Shown piece by piece: positions 19,402 to 28,429 of a stretch of DNA of 52,106 bases (its first letter is position 1; each line of letters starts with the position of its first letter). Position numbers and translations under genes: made by a program. Source of the stretch: Candidatus Gastranaerophilales bacterium (lineage in GTDB: Bacteria; Cyanobacteriota; Vampirovibrionia; Gastranaerophilales; Gastranaerophilaceae); contig CALUYS010000013.1 of NCBI GenBank assembly GCA_944325065.1, forward strand, positions 1-52,106, read 5' to 3'. The notes under the pieces are model-generated. The model saw only the letters and a list, made by a program, of their open reading frames with translations. It was not told where the DNA came from and did not search any database.

Positions 19402-20307
19402 ATGAATAATTATTTTACTAATTTATACTTTAAAATATATAATTTTATAAAATATTCAGATAATATTGATCTGGCAATAATGCTATTTCAGATTGTTACA
19501 ATTGTTTTTGCAATATATTTTGTATATCAAAAAACTATAAAAGGCACAAAAGCTGAACAATTAGTTCGTGGAATAATTGTTTTGATAATGCTATATGTAA
19601 TATCAGAAGTTTTAATACGTGTAAATCTTCAAATTTGGGGAGTATTTTTAAAAGGGCTATTAAGCATAATAGCTTTTTCGCTTATTGTCATATTTCAGCC
19701 TGAATTACGTCGTTTTTTAGGTTATTTAGGGCAAACCAATTTTGTTCATAATTTTTTTGTCGATAATCAATCTACAGTAAAAGATGATTATATGGATGAA
19801 AATATAATAGTACAAAAGTTAATTGATACTGTAAAATATCTTAGTAAAAATAAAACAGGTGCTTTAATTGTCTTACAAAAAGAAAGAGATTATAAGACAT
19901 ATTCAGAAGTTGGTGTGGAATTAAATGCAAGATTAAGTCCTGAGTTATTACTTACTATATTTCATCCCAACACCCCACTTCATGATGGAGCTTGTATAAT
20001 ATATAAGGATAAAATACTTGCTGCTGGTGCTTTATTGCCATTAACAGATGATCCAAAGTTAAGTTGGAAATATGGGACACGTCACCGTGCTGCAATTGGA
20101 TTATCTGAAATATCAGATGCCGCCTGCTTGGTTGTATCTGAAGAAACAGGTGATATTTCTATTGCTATGGATGGATTATTAAAAAAATATGACGATATTT
20201 CCAATCTAAGAACTGACTTACTTTTAATTTTGGGCTTAAATGAAAATAATCAAAAATCAAAAAAATATTTCTTTAATTTATCTAATCTTTTAAAAAGAAA
20301 AAAATAA
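19402..20307 (+). CDS. cdaA: Diadenylate cyclase CdaA
   Basis: Membrane-bound enzyme that joins two ATP into cyclic di-AMP, which controls potassium and osmotic balance and cell-wall homeostasis. Three N-terminal membrane helices (about 24-110) precede a DisA_N catalytic domain with DGA (D195-A197 in HDGACI) and RHR (R227-R229 in GTRHRAAIG), the signature residues. The 301-aa length fits CdaA rather than DisA. In Firmicutes cdaA is followed by ybbR and glmM; neither is here. It follows lysA, which feeds cell-wall precursor metabolism. Confidence 0.93.
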   Translation: MNNYFTNLYFKIYNFIKYSDNIDLAIMLFQIVTIVFAIYFVYQKTIKGTKAEQLVRGIIVLIMLYVISEVLIRVNLQIWGVFLKGLLSIIAFSLIVIFQPELRRFLGYLGQTNFVHNFFVDNQSTVKDDYMDENIIVQKLIDTVKYLSKNKTGALIVLQKERDYKTYSEVGVELNARLSPELLLTIFHPNTPLHDGACIIYKDKILAAGALLPLTDDPKLSWKYGTRHRAAIGLSEISDAACLVVSEETGDISIAMDGLLKKYDDISNLRTDLLLILGLNENNQKSKKYFFNLSNLLKRKK

Positions 20308-20341
20308 GAGATATACATTTATGTAAAAAAACGTAAATTTT

Positions 20342-20370
20342 TTGACATACCGTTATACTTATAGTCAAAT
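20342..20370 (+). promoter_or_regulatory. smc operon promoter (candidate)
   Basis: A perfect TTGACA (20342-20347) is followed after 17 nt by TCAAAT (20365-20370, 4 of 6 to consensus). It lies 44 nt before the smc start and is the only good -35 box in the gap. Confidence 0.45.
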
Positions 20371-20413
20371 AAAAATATATATTTTTAAATATGGGGAATT
20401 GTAAAAATTTGGC

Positions 20414-23400
20414 ATGTATATAAAACAACTTGAAGTTGATAATTTTAAATCTTTTGCAAATGAGGTAAATATCCCTTTTTTAAAGGGATTTACTACGATT
20501 TCTGGTCCGAATGGTTCAGGAAAAAGTAATATTATAGATTCTATATTGTTCGCGTTGGGTTTATCATCCTCCCGTGCCTTGCGTGCTGAAAAATTATTTC
20601 ACCTAATTTCAACCCATACCAGAAGAAATGAAGCATATGTAAAAGTCACTTTTGACTTGGAAGATGAAAAAGAACCTGATCTTACAATTGCACGACGCAT
20701 AAAAAAAACACCGTCAGGATTTAATAGCATTTATTATTTAAATGATAAAATATGTACATTGACTCAAGTTCATACCAAACTTGAACAGTATAATATTACA
20801 CCAAACAGCTATAATGTAATGATGCAAGGAGATGTAACAAGTATTACTGCTTGTTCATCATTTGACAGGCGTAAAATAATTGATGAAATAGCCGGTGTTG
20901 CTGATTTCGATAGACGTATAGAACAAGCTCAAAATGAACTTCAAACTGTTGAACAACGTGTGGAAAAATCTATTCTTATTCTAAATGAAGTGAATGTTAG
21001 GTTGGAAGAACTAAAAATTGAACGTGAACAAGCTTTAAAATATAAAGAATTAAAAGATGAAAAAACTAAGCTTGAAAGTCAAATTGATATTGTTAAATAT
21101 TTTGATGTTAAAAAATCATTAAATATGGTGCATGAAAATATTTTGGAGTTTGAGAAGAAAAAAGCTTTGGAAACTAAAAACTTGTCCAATCTTATAAAAG
21201 AACTTGAAGTAAAACAAAAAGAATTTGATGATATTTCAAAGTTAGTTAAAGAAAAAGGGGAATTCGAACAGTTAGAAGTAAAAAAACAAGTTGAAGAATT
21301 AAAAGGTGTTCTTGAACGTAAAAATTCGGCAATTATATTTATTGACAAAAATATCCAAGACAATTTAAAAACAGTTGAAAATGCTAAAAATGGTATTGTA
21401 GTTTTAAATAACAAAATTAATGATACAAAAAATAAAATAACTCAAAAACTTTCGGAAATTGACAAAATAAAAGAAAATATTGAAGCAAAAAAAAATGAGT
21501 TAAATAAAATTTTAGAGGAATTGACAGGGCTTAATGATAGTGCAGACGAGCACATACAAAAACGAGTTACTTTAAGAAAAGAATTAGAAGAATTAAAGGA
21601 CAAAGAACTTAATTTACAAAAAGAAAAATTACCTTTGGAAAATGATTTATTAAACATAAAAAACAAAATCCAACAATCAAAAGAAATTTTAGAAAAACTT
21701 TCTCAAAATGATATAGAAAATAATAAAGATAGATTAAAACTTCAAATTGATGAACTTGAAAAAGAACTTGGTGATTATAAAATAATACAACAGAACACTT
21801 TAAACGATTTAGATAAAACAAAAAATGAAATGAATGATCTTGCATATAACATTCGCATTGCAACATCAAAGGTGGCTCAAATGGAAGGAGCCAAACAAGC
21901 TTATGAAGCTGCAAATTATGGTGGAGCTATTGATGTTATAATGAATTCAAATATAAAAGGTGTCCATGCTCCTTTAGCTAAACTTGCTCAAGTTGATAAA
22001 GAATATTCACTTGCTTTAGAGGTTGCTATGGGTAATAGGATGAGGAATATTGTAGTTGATGACGATTATGTTGCTAAAAATGCTATTGAAATTTTAAAAT
22101 CAACAAACTCCGGTCGTGTAACATTTTTACCATTAAACAAACTTAAATCCGCTCCAAATTCTTTAAAATTACCAAAAGATAATGGTGTAATTGATTTTGC
22201 TATAAACTTGATCGAATTTGATGATAAATACTTAAATGCTTTTTACCTTGCACTTGGTGAAACTATAATTGTTGAAGATTATCAATGTGCTCAAAAGCTT
22301 ATAGGTAAATATAAAATGGTAACATTAAATGGTGAAGTTTTTGATAAGTCAGGTGCAATTACAGGCGGTTCTTCAAATAATAAAAGCGGCTTAAAGTTTA
22401 GTCAAACCCAAAATGAAGAACTTGAAGAGTATAAAAATCGTTTAAAACAAATCGAACATAAATATAAAAATGCTGAAATTAAAAAACTATCACTTGAAGA
22501 AAAATTAGATAAAGTAAGAAGTGATTATTCAAGTATTACAACTGAATTATCAAAAGCTAAAATTGAATACCAAAGTATTGTTCAAAATAGTGAATTAAAT
22601 TTAAGACAAATTGATGAAAATAAAAAACTTATCGCTGAACTTGAACCCCAAATACCAATTTTGGAAAAAAAACTTGATAAACTTGAGGAAACTGAATTTA
22701 GCTTAAATGAAAAAATCCTTAAGTTAAACGAAGAAATTGATATTATTGAATCTACTATGACTGAATCACAATTGGGTGAGTTAAAATCAAAAACACAAAA
22801 TGTCGAAAATGAAATTAAAACACTTGAAAATAATGTTTTAAAATCTCAAAACGATGTTAATGATTTTAATCGTGATATAAATTTTAATGTTGAAGTAATA
22901 AAAACAAAAGAAATACAAATTGAAAAATTACATAAAGATAATGAAATTTTAAAGCAAGATAAATTGAAATATGAAAATGAAATTGTTGAGATAAAAAAAC
23001 AAATTGAGGAATTAAACATAAAAATTGAAGAACTTGCAAAGGATTTAAAAGAGTATCAACAAAAACGTGATGAAAAAGAGCTTATAATTCGAGAATTAAC
23101 AAAAAATAAAGATAATTTTGAAAACTCAATCGAAAGAGTCAAAGAACAGATTGAGTCATTTAAATCAAGAAGAAGAGAGCTTGAACCAATTGAAGAAGAA
23201 TTGAGAAATAAGTTAAAAGAAGCAAATATTGATGTATTAAAAACTGAGACACCAAAATATTCAATTGACGAAATAAATAGCAAAATAAACAAACTTTCTC
23301 GTCAAATGGAATCAATGGAGCCTATAAATATGTTATCAATTACATCATATGATGAAGTCTCAACTCGAAAAGAAGAGCTTCAAGTGCGTATTGATACATT

Positions 23401-23908
23401 GTCATCTGAACGCAAAGAAATTCTAGAAAGAATGTCAAGCTATGAAAAATTGAAAAAAGACACTTTCTTGCAAACATACAACAAGATAAATGAAAACTTT
23501 AAAGATGTCTTTAATAAACTATCAGATGGTGAAGGCACTTTGATACTTGAAAACCATGAAAACCCATTTGCAGGCGGCTTAACTATTGAAGCACAACCAA
23601 GAGACAAGAAAAAACAACGCCTTGAGCTTATGTCAGGTGGTGAAAAGTCACTCACTGCACTTGCTTTTGTTTTTGCTATACAACGTTATATGCCATCACC
23701 ATTCTATGCCTTTGATGAGGTTGATATGCACCTTGATGGTATAAATGTTGAAAAATTATCAGAAATGATCCAACTTCAATCTAAAAATACGCAATTTATA
23801 GTAGTTAGTTTACGTAAACCTATGATAGAATCAGCTAATAGAACAATTGGTGTCACTCAAAAAGATAAGGGAATAACTAAAGTCACTGGAGTTAAATTAA
23901 GAGACTAA
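20414..23908 (+). CDS. smc: Chromosome partition protein Smc
   Basis: Structural maintenance of chromosomes ATPase, the core of the bacterial condensin that organises and segregates the chromosome. The 1164-aa protein has Walker A GPNGSGKS (31-38), then a long coiled coil. The hinge is near 505-630 (GVHAPLAKLAQVD, ending in GAITGGSSN), followed by a second coiled coil. The C-terminal head has signature MSGGEKSLTALAFVFAI and Walker B FYAFDEVDMHLD. The usual LSGGE signature leucine is methionine here, a conservative change. ScpA and ScpB follow with 6-nt and 3-nt gaps, giving the complete complex in one operon. Confidence 0.97.
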   Translation: MYIKQLEVDNFKSFANEVNIPFLKGFTTISGPNGSGKSNIIDSILFALGLSSSRALRAEKLFHLISTHTRRNEAYVKVTFDLEDEKEPDLTIARRIKKTPSGFNSIYYLNDKICTLTQVHTKLEQYNITPNSYNVMMQGDVTSITACSSFDRRKIIDEIAGVADFDRRIEQAQNELQTVEQRVEKSILILNEVNVRLEELKIEREQALKYKELKDEKTKLESQIDIVKYFDVKKSLNMVHENILEFEKKKALETKNLSNLIKELEVKQKEFDDISKLVKEKGEFEQLEVKKQVEELKGVLERKNSAIIFIDKNIQDNLKTVENAKNGIVVLNNKINDTKNKITQKLSEIDKIKENIEAKKNELNKILEELTGLNDSADEHIQKRVTLRKELEELKDKELNLQKEKLPLENDLLNIKNKIQQSKEILEKLSQNDIENNKDRLKLQIDELEKELGDYKIIQQNTLNDLDKTKNEMNDLAYNIRIATSKVAQMEGAKQAYEAANYGGAIDVIMNSNIKGVHAPLAKLAQVDKEYSLALEVAMGNRMRNIVVDDDYVAKNAIEILKSTNSGRVTFLPLNKLKSAPNSLKLPKDNGVIDFAINLIEFDDKYLNAFYLALGETIIVEDYQCAQKLIGKYKMVTLNGEVFDKSGAITGGSSNNKSGLKFSQTQNEELEEYKNRLKQIEHKYKNAEIKKLSLEEKLDKVRSDYSSITTELSKAKIEYQSIVQNSELNLRQIDENKKLIAELEPQIPILEKKLDKLEETEFSLNEKILKLNEEIDIIESTMTESQLGELKSKTQNVENEIKTLENNVLKSQNDVNDFNRDINFNVEVIKTKEIQIEKLHKDNEILKQDKLKYENEIVEIKKQIEELNIKIEELAKDLKEYQQKRDEKELIIRELTKNKDNFENSIERVKEQIESFKSRRRELEPIEEELRNKLKEANIDVLKTETPKYSIDEINSKINKLSRQMESMEPINMLSITSYDEVSTRKEELQVRIDTLSSERKEILERMSSYEKLKKDTFLQTYNKINENFKDVFNKLSDGEGTLILENHENPFAGGLTIEAQPRDKKKQRLELMSGGEKSLTALAFVFAIQRYMPSPFYAFDEVDMHLDGINVEKLSEMIQLQSKNTQFIVVSLRKPMIESANRTIGVTQKDKGITKVTGVKLRD

Positions 23909-23914
23909 TATAAT

Positions 23915-24757
23915 ATGATTAATGGAACAAATGCAATTAACTTAAAAAATCAAATTGATATAGAAAATGATCTACTAATCCAATGCCAAACAAATGAAAT
24001 TGACGGTATTTCAATTCTAGTGGAAATGGCTAAAACTGGAAAAGTTGACCCTTGGAATATTGATATTGTTGATGTTACTGATAAATATCTTTCACAAATT
24101 TTTAAAATTAAAGCTAACAATCTTCGTTTAACAGGCAGAACTTTGTTATTTGCTGCTATTTTGCTCAAACTTAAATCTAACATTTTAGAAGGAATAAATT
24201 TAAATCAGTTTGAAGAGAACCCACTTGAAGTCACTGGTAATGAAGAATATGATGAGCTTTATGATGAAGATATTCATAATTATGAAGAAGAAATACCTAG
24301 AAATAATGTAATTTCAATTGATGAGGTTTTGGAAAGAAGAACATCAATTCGCCTTAATCGAAATCGTGTTGTAACTTTAAAAGACTTAATTCGCCAATTG
24401 AAATTTTATGAAGAACTTGATAAAAAAAGAACATTAAAAAATACACTTGAAAGACATGCCAAAAGACGTGTAAGATCCTATGCAAACTTTACAGCTGATG
24501 ATATTATAAATATCGCACATGATGAATACATTGAAAAAAGTGTAGAAGTATTGCATGAAAACTTGCTTAGAATATTTGAAACAGAGGAAAAAGTGGAACT
24601 AAACACACTTACACTTCTTGGAATGGATAAAATAACTGCATATATTGCTTTATTATTTTTAAGTGTTAATGAAAATTATGACCTTGTGCAAGATGAATTT
24701 TATTCTGATTTATATGTAGTCAAACGTAAAGATAACTTAACTCAAGAGGTAATATAA
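23915..24757 (+). CDS. scpA: Segregation and condensation protein ScpA
   Basis: Kleisin subunit that bridges the Smc heads. The 280-aa protein shows the ScpA N-terminus (GISILVEMAKTGKVDPWNID, then VTDKYL), the helix LRLTGRTLLFAAILLKLKS, an acidic linker (about 95-125) and a C-terminal winged helix ending LLFLSVNENYDLVQDE. It starts 6 nt after the smc stop. Confidence 0.92.
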   Translation: MINGTNAINLKNQIDIENDLLIQCQTNEIDGISILVEMAKTGKVDPWNIDIVDVTDKYLSQIFKIKANNLRLTGRTLLFAAILLKLKSNILEGINLNQFEENPLEVTGNEEYDELYDEDIHNYEEEIPRNNVISIDEVLERRTSIRLNRNRVVTLKDLIRQLKFYEELDKKRTLKNTLERHAKRRVRSYANFTADDIINIAHDEYIEKSVEVLHENLLRIFETEEKVELNTLTLLGMDKITAYIALLFLSVNENYDLVQDEFYSDLYVVKRKDNLTQEVI

Positions 24758-24760
24758 AAA

Positions 24761-25267
24761 ATGCCATCAACCTTAAAATCAAGAATAGAAGCAGTTTTAT
24801 TTGTAGCAGCAAATCCTATGAGCGTTAAAGAAATAGCTCAAATTTTAAATCAGGAAGAAGTTGATATTGAAGAAGCACTTCTTAATTTAATGTTTGACTA
24901 TCAAAGTTCCGATGGGGCTTTAGAAATTGACGATGAAAACGGTTATATTCTGCAAGTAAAAAAAGAACATTTGGATATTGTTGAAAAATTATGTCCTGTT
25001 GAACTTCGTGGTGCTGTTTTAAAAACTCTGAGCGTTATTGCATTAAAAGAACCTATTCGCTTAACATACTTAAAAGAACTTCGAGGAACAGATAGTTATA
25101 ATCACGTTAATGAGCTTGTTGAAAAAGGGTTAATAACAAAAACAAAAGATAAAAATGGGCGGTCTTTTAATTTAAAAACAACACCTAAATTTAGTGAATA
25201 TTTTAGACTTAAAGGTGATACTCAAACCCTAGCTAAAATTCTTGATATTGAAAAAGCGAAAAATTAA
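24761..25267 (+). CDS. scpB: Segregation and condensation protein ScpB
   Basis: Winged-helix partner that dimerises and binds ScpA in the Smc complex. The 168-aa protein shows SRIEAVLFVAANPMSVKEIA at the N-terminus, a first wHTH, then the second wHTH with LKTLSVIALKEPIRLTYLKE and the RG(T)DS-type turn. It is last in the operon, 3 nt after scpA. The 266 nt up to the next IS-like element contain only AT-rich decayed sequence. Confidence 0.9.
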   Translation: MPSTLKSRIEAVLFVAANPMSVKEIAQILNQEEVDIEEALLNLMFDYQSSDGALEIDDENGYILQVKKEHLDIVEKLCPVELRGAVLKTLSVIALKEPIRLTYLKELRGTDSYNHVNELVEKGLITKTKDKNGRSFNLKTTPKFSEYFRLKGDTQTLAKILDIEKAKN

Positions 25268-25533
25268 AATAAATATTCTTGTTTTATAAGCGTTAATGAA
25301 TCTTATATATCTTGTAAATCTAATTTTTGTTGTTTTTAATTTCTATCTACTTCTTTTAAATTATGTTTAGAAATACCATAATACACTTTTGGGGAACTTG
25401 ATTTTATCTTTAAATCTTGTAAAACTCTTGTAAAACTTATATTTCTTAATTTTCCATTATAACATTTTTATCCCTAACAAAACATGTAAAATTCATATTA
25501 TGTTCATATTTTCTATTACATCAATTCAAGAAC

Positions 25534-26370
25534 CAATCGCAACACTATCGCCTAAAATGTATTAGAATAGGACAAAAAAGGAGATAGTAAAGATGAAACA
25601 GTTGCAACATTTAACTTCTAGCGAACTAGATGAAATAACAATACTTCAAGGAGAAGGATTATCAATACGAAAAATAGCAAAAGAATTAGGCAGAAGCTCA
25701 AGTACGATATCAAGAGAATTAAATCGTCCAGAAGCCCTTTATTACAGAGGTAAATAGAATAGGGCTTTTAAGCAGAGATTAGAGTCAAAAATAAATGTAA
25801 AAAATTGCATAAAAACGAGAAAATCCATATCTATCATTACGTTGGGTACAAGATTTTATTAAAAATAACTTAAAGTACGGATACTCTCCAGAAATAATAT
25901 CTCATCTTCTAAAAAAAGAGCATGGTATTTCCACTTTCTCACGAGAGAATATACATATACATTTATTCCCCAAAAAGAAAATTGTGGCATCTATTACTAA
26001 GACGCCCAAATGGAAAACAAACAAGAAATGTAGGAAGATTTTCTTATCGTGGAACAGGTAAGAATAAAAATAAATGAATATAAATTAGTTCGTTTTAAAG
26101 CATATAAAATAGAATTAAGAAAAATAAAAGGCAAATAATCAAGCTGTTTAACATTTATGATTGATAGATTCAGCCCGTAAAATTATTATTAAAAAACGAC
26201 TTAAAAAAAACTAACATCACGTTTAATTCGATAATTAGTGTAAAAAAGTTGTATCGAAATACAATTAAAAGTATAAGATATAATAATGTATGTTAGTTCT
26301 TTAAATATGAAAAAGAATCTTACTTATATTCCACCTGAACAAGTTTTTCAACTTCATAGTGTTGCGATTG
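25534..26370 (+). mobile_element. IS30-like element, deletion derivative (copy 2)
   Basis: Flanked by a perfect 15-bp inverted repeat, CAATCGCAACACTAT at 25534-25548 and its complement at 26356-26370. After AAGGAGA and an ATG near 25592 the left part encodes an IS30-type N-terminus (LSIRKIAKELGRSSSTISRE). It continues, after stops and shifts, through YGYSPEIISHLLKKEHG and LLLRRPNGKQTRNVG. The DDE catalytic core is missing. The right end reads KNLTYIPPEQVFQLHS, like the tail of IS30 transposases. No clear target duplication is visible. It shares its left, middle and right blocks with copy 1 at 4104-4864 but is less decayed. Confidence 0.8.
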
Positions 26371-26391
26371 CTTCTTGAATTCACCTATTAG

Positions 26392-26450
26392 AAAATGTTA
26401 AGAATTGTAACAAAAAATAAAAAATTTGAAATCTTAACATTTTTTATTTT
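26392..26450 (+). terminator. Terminator-like hairpin after IS copy
   Basis: AAAATGTTAAGA (26392-26403) pairs perfectly with TCTTAACATTTT (26432-26443), followed by TTTATTTTTT. The 28-nt loop is long, but the 12-bp stem and T-rich tail fit an intrinsic terminator. It may be the original smc-scpAB terminator now separated by the IS insertion. Confidence 0.55.
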
Positions 26451-26451
26451 T

Positions 26452-26469
26452 TATATATATATATATATA
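26452..26469. repeat. (TA)9 microsatellite
   Basis: Nine TA dinucleotides lie 27 bp before the ATG of the Ser/Gly-rich gene, just where a -10/-35 region would be expected. TA tracts of this length are prone to slippage. Confidence 0.7.
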
Positions 26470-26495
26470 AGAATTAAATAAAAAGGGAGTTTTTT

Positions 26496-26837
26496 ATGGC
26501 ATTAGGTTTCAATACAGCATCAAATTTACGACATTCAAATACTCAAGGGGCAAATTCAAATAATACAGAGACATCAGGTTCATTAGCTTCCAACAATAAT
26601 GCAGAAACATCTGGTTCTTTAGCTTCATTATTTGCACAACCTTCAGTTTCAAATTCATCTGTAGGAGTTTATACATCTTCAACATCCTCAAGTGCTTCAT
26701 CAAGCGGAGAATCAAGTGGTGGAGGTTCATCTTCATCATCTTCTAGTGATTCATCAGGAGGAGGTGGAGGTTCGTCTTCATCAGGTAGTGGCGGTGGTTG
26801 CTCATCAGGTGGCGGTGGTTTTAGTGCTTGTGTATAA
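26496..26837 (+). CDS. Small Ser/Gly-rich low-complexity protein
   Basis: 113 aa with no recognised domain and no signal peptide. The first half carries an imperfect repeat (NNTETSGSLAS then NNAETSGSLAS). The second half is almost only Ser and Gly, ending in GGGCSSGGGGFSACV with two cysteines. AAAGGGAG seven to eight bases before the ATG is a strong ribosome binding site, so it is probably expressed. A (TA)9 tract sits in the promoter region. Such composition fits a surface, adhesive or matrix-like protein, or the C-rich tail could be modified, but there is no maturation gene nearby. Function unknown. Confidence 0.6.
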   Translation: MALGFNTASNLRHSNTQGANSNNTETSGSLASNNNAETSGSLASLFAQPSVSNSSVGVYTSSTSSSASSSGESSGGGSSSSSSSDSSGGGGGSSSSGSGGGCSSGGGGFSACV

Positions 26838-26853
26838 ATAAGATTGTCTATTT

Positions 26854-27981
26854 TTATATAAATTTTGAATTTTTATATATATAACTATATTTTTTATAAT
26901 ATTCCTCGGGATTATTTTTAGCTTCGAGGATTTCACTTTGAACTTCAACAAAAAGTTTAGCCAAATTGGGGTCAAATTGTGTACCTGAACATTTTTCAAT
27001 TTCAGAAATAGCAATTTCATGTGTTAAAGCTTTACGATATGAACGAGTAGATGTCATAGCATCATAAGTATCAGCTAAAGCAATGATGCGAGATGAAAAT
27101 GGAATTTCTTCGCCTTTTAAACCTAATGGATAGCCACGACCATCCCATCTTTCATGATGTGTTTTTAGCCAGTTTGAAATAATTGATAATCTTTTTATAC
27201 CAGTTAATATTTTTTCACCTTTTTCAGGATGTGATTTCATAATAGCGAATTCTTCGTCTGTTAATTTTCCTGGTTTACATAAAATACTTTGAGGTATGCC
27301 AATTTTTCCTATATCGTGAAGAAGTCCGGCTGTTTCTATTTCTTCAAGCATTTTATCATCCAAATTTAATTTACGAGCTAAAATTAATGAATACATTGTG
27401 ACACGCATTGAATGTCCGTGTGTATAAGGGTCTTTTGAGTCAAGTGCTGATGATATTGCTTTTAAAGTATTATAAAATAAATCTTTTAAATCTTGAACCA
27501 TTAAAAGATTTGATTTAGCTAAATTATATTTTGTTAGTGCTTGACTTACTATAAATTTCAAATCAGTTGGTGTAAATGGTTTTAAAACATATTGATAAAT
27601 ATTACAATAATTAATTGCATCAATAATATCATTTGAATCTGAATATCCGGTAAGTAAAATTTTAATTATATTGGGATATTTAGGTGTAATTTTTTTTAGG
27701 AATTGGACACCTGTCATAATTGGCATAATTTGGTCTGTAATTATAAGTGAAATATTTTGACCTTGTTCATTAACAATATTAGAAGCTTCTTCACCATTTT
27801 GAGCAGTAAGAAGAGTATAACTAGACCTAAATGTTCTAACGAGTAATTGAAGATTATTTTCTTCATCATCGACTATTAAAATAGTTGGTTTTGTAATCAT
27901 ATTGTTAATATTAAATAGACCATCAAGTGAATCTTTTAATGAACTAATATTAGTTTCTTTATTATCATTTAATGATTGCAT
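26854..27981 (-). CDS. HD-GYP response regulator (c-di-GMP phosphodiesterase)
   Basis: 375 aa: an N-terminal receiver domain (ILIVDDEENNLQLL, phospho-acceptor Asp in LIITDQIMP, Lys in YVLKPF), then an HD-GYP domain (GLLHDIGKIGIP, HPEKGEKIL, HHERWDGRGYP). HD-GYP enzymes hydrolyse cyclic di-GMP to GMP, usually promoting motility over attachment. GGAAAAG precedes the ATG. It sits next to the fliD-like gene on the other strand; a second HD-GYP protein (45893-46717) lies next to flagellin. No cognate histidine kinase is in the window. Confidence 0.9.
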   Translation of the reverse strand: MQSLNDNKETNISSLKDSLDGLFNINNMITKPTILIVDDEENNLQLLVRTFRSSYTLLTAQNGEEASNIVNEQGQNISLIITDQIMPIMTGVQFLKKITPKYPNIIKILLTGYSDSNDIIDAINYCNIYQYVLKPFTPTDLKFIVSQALTKYNLAKSNLLMVQDLKDLFYNTLKAISSALDSKDPYTHGHSMRVTMYSLILARKLNLDDKMLEEIETAGLLHDIGKIGIPQSILCKPGKLTDEEFAIMKSHPEKGEKILTGIKRLSIISNWLKTHHERWDGRGYPLGLKGEEIPFSSRIIALADTYDAMTSTRSYRKALTHEIAISEIEKCSGTQFDPNLAKLFVEVQSEILEAKNNPEEYYKKYSYIYKNSKFI

Positions 27982-28084
27982 AACTTTTCCAATAAATTTA
28001 ACTTTATAAAAATCATTATATCATATATATGTTTATTAATAAAACTAATTCCACCATATGAATAAGAAGGGCTTTATATGAGTG

Positions 28085-28250
28085 ATTTTGTTACCTGCAA
28101 GTCTCCTGCAGGTGGGTTAGTGCCTAAATACATTCCATTTCCGGCTATGAGGAGTGGATTTTAAAGATTTTTAAAATAAAACCTGCCTATCATCTTGATT
28201 TTGCAGTCTTTTAGGTTAAAACCGCCATTCCCCCCGGTCTACTTCGGTAT
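28085..28250 (+). ncRNA. Candidate structured RNA, family unknown
   Basis: The gap 27982-28429 has no gene, but 28085-28250 is much richer in G and C than other gaps and folds into several local hairpins. ACCTGCA...TGCAGGT occupies 28093-28113. TCCATTTCC with GGAGTGGA lies near 28134-28158. AACCT...AGGTT lies at 28180-28217 with an inner CTGC/GCAG. ACCG...CGGT with a C-rich loop occupies 28221-28238. I compared it by eye with 6S, SRP, RNase P, tmRNA and common riboswitch cores and found no match. The strand is uncertain because hairpins read both ways; it could be a leader of fliD or an independent RNA. Confidence 0.35.
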
Positions 28251-28429
28251 TAAAAGAACAACTTATACCCTATTTATAAAGATGTAGGAACAAAATTGAA
28301 CCCATATAAAGCTAATAAGAATTATATCATTATTTTTTAAAAAAGTAAAATATATAAAACTTAACATTATGTTTACTACTACAAAAACTGTGGAATTGTT
28401 ACCTTGTAAGAAGTTTGGAGAATTTGTTA

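Noticed and set aside
28085-28250. 6S RNA, SRP RNA, RNase P RNA, tmRNA or a known riboswitch
   Set aside because: None of the conserved cores of these RNAs is visible by eye on either strand; listed only as an unknown structured RNA.
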